From contig CM055097.1 of assembly GCA_029204225.1 (NCBI GenBank), positions 3,814,620 to 3,878,619 on the forward strand: a DNA stretch of 64,000 bases, read 5' to 3'. The DNA comes from Diphasiastrum complanatum (taxonomy: Eukaryota; Streptophyta; Lycopodiopsida; Lycopodiales; Lycopodiaceae). Both the position numbers and the translations under genes were made by a program. Within the stretch, counting starts at the first letter, position 1; every line of letters begins with the position of its first letter. The notes below the pieces were generated by a model. It saw nothing but the letters and a program-made list of their open reading frames with translations. It had not been told where the DNA came from and ran no database searches. Below are positions 10,791-22,265 of the stretch, piece after piece.

Positions 10791-11575
10791 AGACATCCTC
10801 TGAACTACAGATAACTACTTCTAATCTGATACTAATTTATGAATAATAAATAATGTTAAATGACAATGGAAGTATATCTACATATGAATTGAGCAAGCAT
10901 CACAACATTCAGAGATTGCATACATTGAGCAGAAGAACTATTACTTGTCTATATTACCAAAATCAAGTATATATCAATGATCCTTTTTAAGCGTTGTCTG
11001 TTTTCCAGATCAGCGCGCGGAGGTAAGAGATGTATTTTCCCTTAACAGGAACTAGCTACTTCTAGCACGAAATCATTGGTTTGATAATATGCATAAGCTA
11101 CTACAGGACTACATTCATCGACCTCTTTCTCTCATACATGCTTTGTGTATGCTTCTTACTTTTTCTCCTGTTCTATTTGTATTCGACCTCGTATAGCATG
11201 CTTGGTCTGATTACAAGAACTAAATTAGCTAAGCATTACAAGATAGTTTAAGTAAAAACATCAGCTAACTACATCTTGCTACTTTGCTTAACTACAAGGC
11301 CTTAACGGTTGAGCCGTGACATTCAAACTGTCACGCTTGTCAACCTTTGATGAAGTACTCGACGTTTGACGTGGCTGGCTCGACTTTTGGCTTTGGCACA
11401 TTTCTAGGGTTGAGTCCTCGTCGATCACTTCGATGACTTCAGACACTTCGGGGACTTCGGCTTTTGGGGACTGGTTTGCCTTCATTGCCTTTGTTGTCTT
11501 TGGCCATTTAGGCCACTTCAGCTGAGTCTTGACTTCGGTGTCATCGATGACTTTGGTTGAGATTGGTAATGAGTT
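10791..11575 (-). mobile_element. LTR fragment, Copia family D, inverted copy
   Basis: This is the reverse complement of 27040-27790 with scattered differences; for example CAAGTATATATCAATGATCC here matches GGATCATTGATATATACTTG there. Near 11300-11560 it carries the same short repeats of GACTTCGG type. It has lost the end nearest the primer binding site. Confidence 0.65.
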
Positions 11576-11942
11576 TTTCATATGATTTACATTGAAATGA
11601 TCAAGTGATTGTTGAATACAATTTAAAAAAAAAATTGTTCCACATAAAACAAGTATAAAAAGGAGTGTAATAAATATTGGAATCGAAGATTTGTTGGAAT
11701 GCGAAATGCAATGTGCAACTGCAAATTTCGATCTTCAAAGTTCAAATTTTATTCAAGAGATAGGCATAATCTCCTAGTTTATATATCTTGGAAGGAAATT
11801 GCCACTTCCATGACAACTAACTCAACTGACAACTAACACATATTTTCAACAAATTTCCGTTTCCAATTTTTAATCACATTAGACAAAAAGCATTTAAAAA
11901 CAATCATAAAAAATGCAGGGAAGCAATGTTAGGAGAAACAAA
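11570..11942 (+). repeat. Direct repeat of 22865-23240
   Basis: From GAGTTTTTCATATGATTTACATT to GCAGGGAAGCAATGTTAGGA the sequence matches 22865-23240 in the same orientation with few changes. No coding potential was recognised. Confidence 0.75.
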
Positions 11943-12189
11943 TACTGAATACTCTATTGAATATGTTTTTGAAACTATAAGAAATATACTAGGAACAAGA
12001 AATGCTAAACTAAAATATTCATATGCTGAAAAATTGCCAATTTCTGAAATTCGTTTTTGCTTAGTATATGAATGTTGGCGCAATTGTTGTATATGAAGAA
12101 ACTTAATGTTTCTACCCACAAGGCGCTTTTAGCTTATGAGCCTTTACCTATAGAAATACACGAGACTACATAGAAATACCACAAATCTA

Positions 12190-12254
12190 CATAGGTAGCA
12201 ACCGAAGTCATCGACTCAACCGAAGTCATCGACTCGGCCGAAGTCCCCGACGCC
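12190..12254 (+). repeat. Copia D LTR edge fragment
   Basis: Three close copies of CGAAGTCATCGACTC-type units end in CGAAGTCCCCGACGCCAATTAGTTGCC, matching 27036-27062 at the LTR start. It lies opposite in orientation to the LTR fragment at 10791-11575. Confidence 0.55.
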
Positions 12255-12840
12255 AATTAGTTGCCTTTACATTTTCACTAGTGTCTATTTTTTTTGTTGG
12301 TATATTTTGAATTCCTATTACAAATCATTATTTGCATTTTAAAACACACACATTTTTTCAAAAACGATAAATTTTGGACATTAACATTTTCAAGAGAACA
12401 ATGTTAAAATAGATATGGCAATACAAGAAAATGAATCCATAGATATAATCATTTCTATAATATTGGTATTCCATTCAAATTCTAAGTTATTGTATGCATA
12501 AAATAGATCCCAACATGAATATCACATTGCACATGAAATTAGAATTAGTACATACCTTTTTTTGCAGCTTCTTGCTAATGCTAACAATAGAGAACGAGGA
12601 AACTTCGACACTCCTATTATGTACGAAATTCAAGGAGTTTTAAGGCATGCCTACAAAACCAAGTAATTCGGAAAATAAAGGTCAAAATCAATTTCTGAAA
12701 CATCATAAATCTACCCATAATCTCTAAAGCATACCCTTTAGATGCAAGCATTTTGTCATACCTTATTGAACAACATTCCACCTTAAGATTTATGAGCCTT
12801 ATATCATACACGGTTTGCATACCTTGGTAAAGACGCGTAA
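12255..12840 (-). repeat. Inverted copy of 22265-22850
   Basis: The segment is the reverse complement of 22265-22850, including GGTTTTGTAGGCATGCC here versus GGTTTTGCAGGCATGCC there. An open frame of 118 residues on the minus strand (12973-12617) spans most of it; no family was recognised. Confidence 0.7.
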
Positions 12841-12984
12841 GAGGAGAGGACAAAACAAAAATAGTCAACACTACATCAAGATTGAAAGTATATGTGAATG
12901 CAGCTCCCATGAAAGCTTGAAAAAATGGATAGATTGTTTTTACAAATACCTTTTCACGATCGACGATGATCAAAGGATGAGCTG

Positions 12985-14905
12985 GAAAATGGGATTTTGG
13001 GAGGCCTGGATTGCACGGCTGCTACTGTTGCCACAACTGCTGCAGCCAATGACATCTTCCTACTGCTTCTAACTTGCAATTGAAAATAAATAACTTGCAG
13101 GCGTAGTTGAAGGAAGATTTAGATGTCAACTCTGGAACGTCAGCATAGGTGTGTCCATTCCAGAAGCCACTGCTTCAATATTTCGTGGTTGCATTTCACA
13201 AACACACGATTTCAGATGTCTGAAACATCTGATTGGAGAAATGACTCTTAGCTGGATCAGGAAGGGATTTGGATGAGATTAGATTTGTTTCCACATCAAA
13301 GTTCATGCCTGGCACACAACTATCTGTGGGGTGATCAAAGCTTTGCCATATTGCTCTCCCTGTTATGTGGGCGAGAATAAGATTCTCGCTTTCTTCCATC
13401 AGCATTGAGGTGATGTTCATTCCACTTGTACCACTCATCCAGACAATTGTTTGATCAAGATTAGAGATGAATAAGTTGCCATCTCTGGATAATCTAAAAA
13501 ATGCACCATCCTTGGCGAGCTTGTTTTTGTTAGCCACCCAAACATGTGCAGTGATCGGAATTTTGAAATAAGATATTCCCAAATAATTTCGATGGCACTT
13601 GCTCTGAAGCAAAACCAGAATCCACCAGAATCCAGCAATACATTTCCAGCCACCGCCAGAACCAGCAAACTACAGACGTTGCCACTTTCATGGATCATTG
13701 ATGCAGGTATTAGTTATATTTTTAAGGAAATAGTCTCAAGAAAACATCATCATGGATTATCTATATTGGATCTAAGAAGTTATTTTTTTACCTACTAATC
13801 TGCACTCTTAAAGTCTACAGCTTTGTGCTCTTATTGTCTACATATATACACTGATAATAGACAGTGTGGCTGCACGAAGTCCTATCACTTCAAACAAACA
13901 GTGACAACCTCAGAATGCTGCAAACCGAGGAGAGGACTTGTTTTTGCGCTCTAATTGTCTACATATATGTGCTCTTGAGAGGATCTGTTTTTGTGCTCTT
14001 ATTGTCTGCATATATGCGCTCTTGATGATGAACATCATGGTTGCATAAAGTACCTTCACTTCGAACACTTCAAACAAACAGTGAAGGCCTCACAACTCTG
14101 CAAACCAACGAGAGGATGTTTTGATCACAAAATCAAAAGCCAAGAAATGAGAGTAAAAGCAAGCAGCAGATGGAATCCCTCGTAAACGTGACCCCTGATC
14201 CACGAGGCTGACATGCACAACTTCCACGTATTAAATCATTATTTCTTATTCTCCAAATAAAACCAATATAAGTTTGAAACATGGTTCGTTTTGCTCTCAA
14301 AAAGGGCATAACACAGTTGTAGGGTAAAATTGTAAAGATGAAATGGTCGTGGGATTGGAAATTTTTTTATACTTACCTGTGCAAATGATTTCTTTATCAT
14401 CTTAACATTGTTGCATATGCTTCTCTACTGATGCTAAGAAAATTACATGCCCTTTAAACCAATGTAGTGTCCAATATTTTTCCAACTTCATTCATAATGC
14501 TATCAATAACTGAAGCCTTAATCTTTTTCATTTTGTTATTGTTTAATATTAATTTCATAGATTTAGAAGCTAAAATAGTATCTAGTGAGTTTCCAATGGA
14601 AATCTCGGTCTTCAGCAACCAATGTTGATCTGCATTGCAAATATAATGTTCATAAAAAAGTCAGTAGAGATTAGGACACTCATAGTATTTACGGTAGCAT
14701 AATAACCTAAACTGTGAGTGGAAATTAATAAATAACAAAACTAGTAATTATGATTGAATCAAAAAGTTCAACCAATATTAAACCAAATAAGTTATAACTT
14801 ACTTGAATGCATGAATTCTTCTTTTTCGACAACCTCCTCTGGATGATAGATCACATATATCCTTGGTAACCAGTCTTTTCCTCGTGTTGTTTTTTACCTT
14901 TCTGT
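12985..14905. repeat. Segmental duplication block 1, left part (partner 28586-31440)
   Basis: From AAATGGGATTTTGGGAGGC onwards the sequence is collinear with 28586-31440, apart from the 928-bp insertion in the partner. It carries the lectin-kinase pseudogene and exons of an unidentified gene. The left breakpoint is sharp in both copies: different sequences abut it. Confidence 0.8.
13196..13700 (-). pseudogene. G-type lectin S-receptor-like kinase, B-lectin fragment, copy 1
   Basis: The minus strand reads HVWVANKNKLAKDGAFFRLS, then RDGNLFISN, IVWMSGTSG, ESENLIL, GRAIWQSFDHPTDSCVPGM: the bulb-lectin (B_lectin) hallmarks WVANRxxP, DGNLVL, VWSSNTS, GNLVL and WQSFDHPTDTLLPGM. An upstream piece (13698-13600) is in another frame. 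No kinase domain, S-locus or PAN domain follows, so only the extracellular lectin part was captured. The normal family are plasma-membrane receptor kinases. Confidence 0.75.
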
Positions 14906-15317
14906 TGAGCAAATCATATCTTTAACAAGAGACAAATATGAGATACACATGGAATGCAATTTTTATTTCATCATTACTAGTTGTAAAATGACGCAAAGAA
15001 GATTTCAATGTATGAATCTCTTTCTTGAACATCTCATTTTTTTCCAAACAAGTTTTCAACTTTGTAGATTTTTTTTCACACTCCTTTGATATTTTCCTTA
15101 ATTCCTCTTCCAAATAATGTATTCTTTGCATTGAATGTGCATTCCCATAGAGTTTCAAATTCTCAAAATAACCCAAAAGGCCATTTTTGCCATGACACAT
15201 ATAGATTATCAATTGAGTTACCAAATGAAAATCCGGATGTTGCAATGAATATGGAAATGTCACTCCTAATCTAAATTTTTGAGTGTTCCCAACTATTCGG
15301 AGATAATACTTCAGCAT
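14375..15317 (-). pseudogene. Remnant exons of an unidentified multi-exon gene, copy 1
   Basis: Three exon-like segments run on the minus strand. 15317-14922 encodes a likely coiled coil (YLEEELRKISKECEKKSTKL...). About 14885-14812 reads KDWLPRIYVIYHPEEVVEK and ends near a GTAAGT donor. About 14640-14378 includes NEVGKILDSTLV-type sequence (frame broken here) ending at a GTAAGT donor at 14377. The partner copy at 30876 keeps the last exon open. I do not recognise the family. Confidence 0.35.
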
Positions 15318-15593
15318 TTTGAAAATTAGACTTTAACTGTTGTTAAGCACCCATGACGTTTGATGTGACTAAAATAAGGTAGATTCATTTTCATGGAAAG
15401 TAGTGTGGGAAGATGCATAAAGAAGTTAGAAAATAAAATTTTAATTACTTTATAGTTATTTCTCTCTCTCCTACATGGCATTTCTTATAGGGACCTCTTT
15501 GGGCCCATATTTTCTCTAATGTGAGTCACTTCCACTTGCTTACCCTTCTCATCATATGTAAGCGTAGATGGCTTTTGTCTTTCCCTTGAGGAT
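15318..15593. other. Unassigned junction sequence
   Basis: About 275 bases between the unidentified exons and the inverted Copia A segment. It has no match elsewhere in the window and no coding signal. Confidence 0.4.
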
Positions 15594-17880
15594 CTTCTTA
15601 GAAAATTTCATAAGATTGTAGGTTGATCATTTGTTGATAAAGTACCTTCCATGTTATGTGTTGATTTGCTAGGTTTGGTGCAAGAAAGAGATTTGAGAGG
15701 TTCCATATCTTTGTGATGTCTTCTTGAGTTAATTTGTTGACATTCAAGGGAGTGATTTGTGCATTGTAATAGGTTGAAAGAGAAGATTGTAACATGGCAA
15801 CATCAAGTGGCTTCATGTTGGAAGGCAATGATAGGCTTACCTCAACAAATTATTCTACCTGGAAGGTGAGAATGGAGTCTCTCCTTGAGATGAATGATTT
15901 AATGGACATTTTTGTAGGTGTGAAGGAAAGACCTTTGGCATCTCAAGAACAATTGAGGTATGACAAGATGGAAAAGAAATCTCTACATGTGATCAAGATG
16001 AATGTTACGAATGAACTTCTCAAGGAAGTTGGTAAGTGTACTTCATCAAGTGAGTCTTGGGAAGCTTTGAAGAAGCTTTTTGAATCTAAGTCTACATCAA
16101 GGATACTAACCCTTAGGAGGCAAATCTTTAAAATTATGCAAAAGAAGGATGAAACTACTCATGCTTTTGTTTTGAGGGTTAAGGCATTCAATGATGAGTT
16201 AGCATGTATTGAGGAAAACATTAAGGAAGTAGAACTTGTTCAAGTTGTTCTTCTTAATGGCTTGTTGGATGATCATGCTAATCTTGTTCAAAATTTTGCT
16301 ATTTAAAAGAATTTTCCAAGTATGGTGGATTTGCAAGATATCTTGGTGAATGAGGAGTTTAGGCCTCTATCAAGAGGAGGTGCATCTTCTACATCTCAAG
16401 TTGGAGAGGAGGAAGCTATGTTCATCAAGGGCAAGTGGTCTAAAGGGCAAGATCAAGGTGAGGCTTCTACTTTTGTTGGCAAGAGGAAAGATAGAAATAA
16501 GCTAAAATGTTTCTACTGTGGAGTCAAAGGACATTTTGCTAGTGAGTGCTTCAAGAAAACTAGAGATCAAGATGAGAAGAAAGGCAGTTTCACTTTTGAT
16601 GAGGATGGTGTTGGTGATCAAACCCCAAATTATGATATTTTTTGGATGTCTTCTTGTTTGCTAACCAATGATTGAGATATTGATCCATGGTGGATTGAGA
16701 GTGGAGTAAGCTTTCATATGACATGTCACAAGAAGCACTTTACTTCTTTGGTGCCTTATGAAAGAGAAAAGAAGGTCATCAATATGGCCAATGGTGGTAA
16801 AGGTGTTATCAAGGGCATTGATAATTTTCCTATTTTTCTCTCATCTACAAACAAGAATGTTCATTTGAAGAATGTCTGGTTCATACCTTCCATTACTAAG
16901 AATGTGCTTAGTGTGTGTCAAATGGTTGACAAAGGGCTCAAAGTGAAATTTGTTGGTGATTCTTGTTTGATAAAAAAGAATGGAGTCTTGATTGCTCAAG
17001 GCAAGAGACAAGGTGAGCTCTACAAACTTGATGGATATGTTGTTTCTAATCATGGTGGTTTGAAGGAAAAGAAGCAAGTTGGTGAGCTTTGTTCAATGTC
17101 AAAGTCAGAAAGGTTGTCTTATTCTAGATCTAGCTGAAGATGTAAGATGCATTTTCATTCAGTACATTTGGATGTACATTGTACTAGTTCTTTGAATATT
17201 GGAGGAGCAAAGATGTTTGTGACTTGAATTGATGACTTTAGTAGATATTGTTGGACTTATCTTCTAAAGGGTGAGTATTTCATATTTGATGTCTTGCACA
17301 AGTTCAAGAATGTTGTGGAAAGTCAATTCAACATGAAGATCAATTGCTTAAAGTTGGCAAATGAAAACCTATCAACAAATTTCAAAGAGGTTTGTGTGGC
17401 ACATGGGATTAAGAGGGAGCTTTCAAACTCAAAGGTTCTACATGGAGTGGAACAGAGGAAGGTCAATCTTTTTGAAAGAGCTAAACCCATGAGGGTGAAT
17501 GCAAATCTTCCTAAGTCATTTTGGGGTGAAGCTTTGATGTGTGCTAACTTTGTTTGCAATAGGTACTCAAATGAAGACTTGGATGGTAAGAGTTCATTTG
17601 AGGTTCTTTTGGTAAAAAGCCAAGGATGGAGCATTTGAAGATCCTTGGTAATACTTGTTATCTCAACTCATCTTTTAAATTCTTGAAGGGAATATTTGTT
17701 GTCTATACTAAAGTAAGGAAATCTTTTAGGGTTTACATTCCTAAATCAAAGAAAGTTCACATTTCTAAGGATGTTGTCTTTGAAGATGAGAATGTGGTCA
17801 AGCTTGATGTTGTTGCTGTTGATCAATCTAACATTTTTGGTGGTGATGAGGATGGTTCTTTGGATGGTGATTCTGGAGAT
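15594..17880 (+). pseudogene. Copia family A gag-protease-integrase, copy 1, inverted segment
   Basis: ATG at 15794 starts gag (MATSSGFMLEGNDRLTSTNY, then STWKVRMESLL: UBN2-type Copia gag). The zinc knuckle CFYCGVKGHFASEC is intact at about 16507-16548. The protease-like region reads DPWWIESGVSFHM; the pre-integrase segment and the integrase C-terminal part (PKSFWGEALMCANFVCNR, then KKVHISKDVVFEDE) follow. In-frame stops at about 16303, 16672, 17135 and 17225, with further frame changes, kill it. Both edges are breakpoints: at 15594 and 17880 the 5' leader is split, and its other half (17881 on) lies in the opposite orientation. Confidence 0.85.
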
Positions 17881-18265
17881 TGAAATACACTCTTGAAAAG
17901 TCCAGCAACTCCAAACACAAGAGATCCAATTAGAAATAGGATTTCTACAAAAGTACAAAAAATTGAATCATTCACTTTCTATATGCAAATGCTACAAAGT
18001 TAATATAGGTTTTTGAAGAGTGCAATAAGACCTATTCAATGCAATTAAAGTCTCCGCATTCCACCAAGTATGGAGTGACATCGGCCTACTTAAAGTATTT
18101 TGCCCTATATTGAGTTTTGATCTACAAAAAATCAATTCTACACTTGAAAAATGCTTGATTTTTTAGTAGAAATCAATTTAGCTTGCTCTAGAATTGGTAA
18201 CTCCTCCAAATCCTTTGCTAAATCTGGATACTCCATCAATAACCCGCACCAAATCTCCGATACCA
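17881..18265 (-). mobile_element. Copia A 5' leader with primer binding site, copy 1
   Basis: Collinear with 33109-33493 (minus orientation). The primer binding site at 18254-18265 is the reverse complement of TGGTATCGGAGA, a two-base variant of TGGTATCAGAGC, complementary to the 3' end of initiator methionine tRNA. Confidence 0.7.
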
Positions 18266-18552
18266 TGTGAAGAAAATCAAATCACTAAGATCCAATTTGC
18301 CTCTTGCACAATTAACAATGTAGACATCTAGCATCTACTTGCATAAAAGCTATAAACTCGATAAGAACTTGACCAAATAGCATATAAATGATAAAATGTT
18401 GTTTTGTCCATACAATGGCTGTACCATACCACCTTTCAAACGTGTGTATCCAATACACCACCGAAAATAGCATTCTACACACAAGAATTTAAGATATCAA
18501 CAAGACAATGCACATATGAGTATAGAAATCCAAAGAGATCACTTTCATAAGC

Positions 18553-18596
<44 letters not shown>

Positions 18597-18893
18597 CTCT
18601 TCCCACGCTTGTACACTATATATAACAAGTCCTTGACCTATTTGTATGTGCTTGTTAGAAAGTTCTAGATCTATTCTACCAATGGACTAGATTCAATGCA
18701 TCTAAATATTCAAATTTGAATTGGTTCAAACTCGACCTAAATACATTTCCCACACTTTTCAAAAGTGGTCATTCAAATAAACTTAGGCCTAAACAACTTT
18801 AAAAAGTTTATCTCTAAATCTAAAATGCATATTATTGGCCAAAATTGCCAATTGAACTAAACATGACTCAATTAAACTAGTTGATATTTCTCA
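18266..18893 (-). mobile_element. Copia A LTR, copy 1
   Basis: On the minus strand the LTR starts TGAGAAATATCAACTAG and ends TTTTCTTCACA directly against the primer binding site. Length 628. It holds a GA microsatellite (about 18557-18590) and a TATATATAG-type box near 18613. Its upstream edge cuts the gag of Copia B. Confidence 0.75.
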
Positions 18894-19480
18894 CATGCTC
18901 CACCTCTTCTCATCTCTTCTTGAAGCAATATTGAAATCAACTTTGACAATCTCATATTAGTTTGTGTAGTCACAAACATAGTCTGATGCTCATAAGTTTT
19001 AGGCAAGCTTGATAACATCGCCATAAATGCATCTTCATTTTCCACAATAGATCCTATAGAGGCCATCTTCTCAGAAGAGCCTTAAAGTCATTAATATTTT
19101 CTAACATACTAGTGGTTTCATTCATCATGAATGAGAAACAAACTTTTCTCAAAAATAATTTGGAGGTGACATCTTTATTTTTATATTGGTTAGTGAGAGA
19201 ATTCCAAGCTTCTTTTGAAGACTTGGCCAAACTAATGTGGAAGATCAATGAATCTTTCAGATTGAATGCTATGAAGCCTTTCCATCTCTTTGCTTCCATT
19301 TAGCAATGCCAAACAATATCAACTATGGGCATAAGCTTAGTCCCATTCACCACTACCCATAGACTCATTGCTAATAACATAATCCTCAACTTAAATCTCC
19401 ACATATGGAGATTACCTCCATCTAAATTCTCTACAATAGTTGAACTTGATTCCATAATTCTAAAATCGATATACACATAA
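18894..19480 (-). pseudogene. Copia family B gag, copy 1
   Basis: The minus strand begins MESSSTIVENLDGGNLHMWR, then FKLRIMLLA, SLAKSSKEAWNSLTNQYKN, SMLENINDFKALL and AFMAMLSSLPKTYEH, the Copia gag (UBN2) pattern. A stop near 19300 and a frameshift near 19075 break it. The sequence is cut at 18893 by the Copia A LTR, at the same base as in copy 2. Confidence 0.75.
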
Positions 19481-19512
19481 CAACTAAGAATGAAACTGAA
19501 CATCGATATCAA

Positions 19513-20427
19513 ATCGACTCTAGAAATCTGTCACTTCAAAAAATGCATACAAACAATTTAATTATAAATTAAGTGTGCTACAATGATCAATCTCGATGGA
19601 TTTGCACACATACAGAACCTACGGTCCAGTATATACTACCTTTTCTCTGCCATAAAATGAGTGTGCTACAATAATCTCAATTGACTTGCACACGCCATAT
19701 TTTTTCTCTACATTTTTTAGCATCTATATATACAACTTTAAGTACTAATCAAAAGAAACTTGAGTAACCTAGCATTAATTCAGTTTACTATAATCGACAG
19801 GCATTGATTGTCTAATATGATTCTGTCATGAAGAATGATCATGAAAATCGAAATTTGTTATTTTGATCATGACAGTCAAATTTCGATCTTGGGTCGAATT
19901 GAACAGAATTAATGTAGGTGTTTTGGTATCAATTCAAGTTCGATATCGAGCCGACCAAAGCTTATTTTCGACCCAAGGCTAATTTTAATCCAAAGCCTAT
20001 TTTGACCCAAAGTCGATTTGGACCCTATTTTTTTTATCTTCACTCGCTACTCTGCAAACTATCAAAATTTTAAAGTATTTCTGAGATTTGTCCTATGTGC
20101 ATAATTTGTGAGTAATTCTATAGTGTCTCAAAAATTGTCCAAAAACAAAGAACATGTACATTCGAAGAGGGACTGTACAACACTAACCAAATTCCAACAT
20201 ATCTTATGGCAAACTCAAGCAAAATCTCAATAGTCCGCAAAACCAAAAATACTAGTAAAAGGCCAAAGTCACTAAGGATACTTAGAATGGAAATAAAAAA
20301 ATGCAAAAGAAAAGCTGTGTAAAATTTTTTAACAAATCTTTCAAATGGCCTTCATCATTTCACTTTTCAATTGAAATGAATATGGCCTTAAGTACATAGG
20401 ACAACTTTACAAAACTAAGGCACCCTT
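19513..20427 (-). mobile_element. Copia B LTR, copy 1 (internally deleted)
   Basis: Collinear with the Copia B LTR at 34796-35939, but about 370 bases next to the primer binding site are missing between ACTTCAAAA and AATGCATACAAAC. It retains the phrase GCTACAATGATCAATCTC and a TATATATAC box at about 19726. It ends six bases short of the LTR terminus at the join to Copia A integrase. Confidence 0.7.
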
Positions 20428-21201
20428 TATAGAATGGAGTGGCCGAGAGGAAGAATAGAATCCTTTGTGAATGTGCCAAGGCAATGAGACTACATGCAAA
20501 TTTTCCTAAGTCTTTTTGGGGGGAATCTTTAGCATGTGCTAACTATCTTTGTAACTGGACAAGTGCCTACTTGGATGGTAAGACTCCTTTTGAGGTCCTT
20601 CATGGTAGAAGGCCGAGTGTCAAGCATTGTAGGATCTTCAGTTGTACTTGTTTTGTCAACATCACTCTTGATGATAGAACTAAAGAAGATCCTTCATTGA
20701 AAGAAAGGTGTGTTTGTTGGCTATAGTGAAGTAAGCAAGGCTTACAAGGTTTACATTGCTTCAACAAGAAAATTTCTCATTTCTAGAGATGTCATATTTG
20801 AAGAAGGCAATGTACCAAAGAAAGTTGGTGTTGATGAAACTAACAATCTTCATGTTATTTCTCCTAACTTTCTTGATGGTGATGGATCTATGGATGATGA
20901 TGGTGGAGATGCCTCTCCAAGTCAAGTTCTAAGAATATTCTCAAGGCAAAGTGAAAAGCCAACAAGACTTACATATGATTGGAAGGGTATGCAAGTTGTG
21001 GAAGGTACAAACACGGCTTTACTCACATGTTTTGGTACATCTTCTTGTGTAGATAATGTTATGCAAATGGATGGTTGCCTTCATGAAATGGATGTCATTT
21101 ATGGTTCTGGAAAACAGGTTTTGGTCAGTGGTTTTGATTGTCAAAAGGAAGATCAAGAGGTTGATCTTAATGTGCTTCATCAACACCTTGGAAATTGGTA
21201 A
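20428..21201 (+). pseudogene. Copia A-like integrase C-terminus, copy 3
   Basis: The frame reads GVAERKNRILCECAKAMRLH, PKSFWGESLACANYLCN, KTPFEVLHGRRPSVKHCRIF, then after a frameshift near 20710 GYSEVSKAYKVYIAS, RKFLISRDVIFEEGNV. This is the Copia integrase C-terminal region, related to 17480-17880 but reaching further. It is plus strand and runs into minus-strand gag at about 21300. Confidence 0.8.
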
Positions 21202-22265
21202 TTTGAAGCTAGTCAAGAGCATCAAAGAAGGATCAAATGGCCAAGTCACTAAGGATCTATTTCTACAGGCTATTGAAGACTCAAGTAAAGGCAAAAGGCT
21301 TTTTCAAAGCTTCCCAAGACTCACTTGATGAAGTACACTTACCAACTTCCTTGAGAAGTTCATTCGTAACATTCATCTTGATCACATGTAGAGCTTTCTT
21401 TTCCATCTTATCATACCTCAATTGTTATTGAGGTGCCAAAGGTCTTTCCTTCACACCTACAAAAATGTCCATTAGATCATTCATCTCAAGGAGAGACTCC
21501 ATTCTCACCTTCCAAGTAGAATAATTTGTTGAGATAAGCCTATCATTGCCTTCCAACATGAAGCCACTTGATGTTGCCATGTTACAATCTTCTCTTTCAA
21601 CCTATTACAACGCACAAAGCACTCCCTTGAATGTCAACAAATTTACTCAAGAAGAAATCACAAAGATATGGAACCTCCCAAATCTCTTTCTTGCACCAAA
21701 CCTAGCAAATCAACATATAACATGGAAGGTACTTTATCAACAAATGATCAACCTACAATCTTATGAGATTTTGTACTTTCTATGATTGAAATACACTCTT
21801 GAAAAGTCCAGAGACTCCAAACACAAGAGATCCAATTAGAAATAGGATTTCTACAAAAGTACAAAAAATTGAATCTTTTACTTTCTATATGCAAATGCTA
21901 CAAAGTTAATATAGATTCTTGAAGAGTGCAATAAAACCTATTCAATGCAATTAAAGTCTCCACATTCCACCAAGTATGGAGTGACATCGGCCTACTTCAA
22001 GTATTTTGCCCTATATTGAGTTTTGATCTACAAAAAATCAATTCTACACTTGAAAAATGCTTGATTTTTGAGTAGAAATCAATCTAGCTTGCCCTAGAAT
22101 TGGTAACTCCTCCAAATCCTTTGCTAAATCTGGCTACTCCTTCAATAACCGACACCAAAGCTCTGATACCATGTGAAGAAAGCATCTAAAAATTCAAATT
22201 TGAATTGGTTCAAACTCGAGCTAACTACTTTTCCCACACTTTTCAAAAGTGGTAATTCAAATAAA
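21202..22265 (-). pseudogene. Copia A gag start, 5' leader, PBS and LTR stub, copy 3
   Basis: From about 21300 the minus strand holds the gag N-terminus (ATG near 21580) in reverse, then the leader (to 22159), the primer binding site GCTCTGATACCA at 22160-22171 (perfect complement of the tRNA-iMet PBS), and about 90 bases of LTR after an internal deletion. The opposite orientation to the integrase piece at 20428 makes a head-to-head join. Confidence 0.7.

Noticed and set aside
15598-15828. 70-80 residue open frame conserved at three places (also 21546-21785 and 32853-33104)
   Set aside because: It lies antisense in the Copia A 5' leader and gag start; its conservation reflects repeat copies, not coding.
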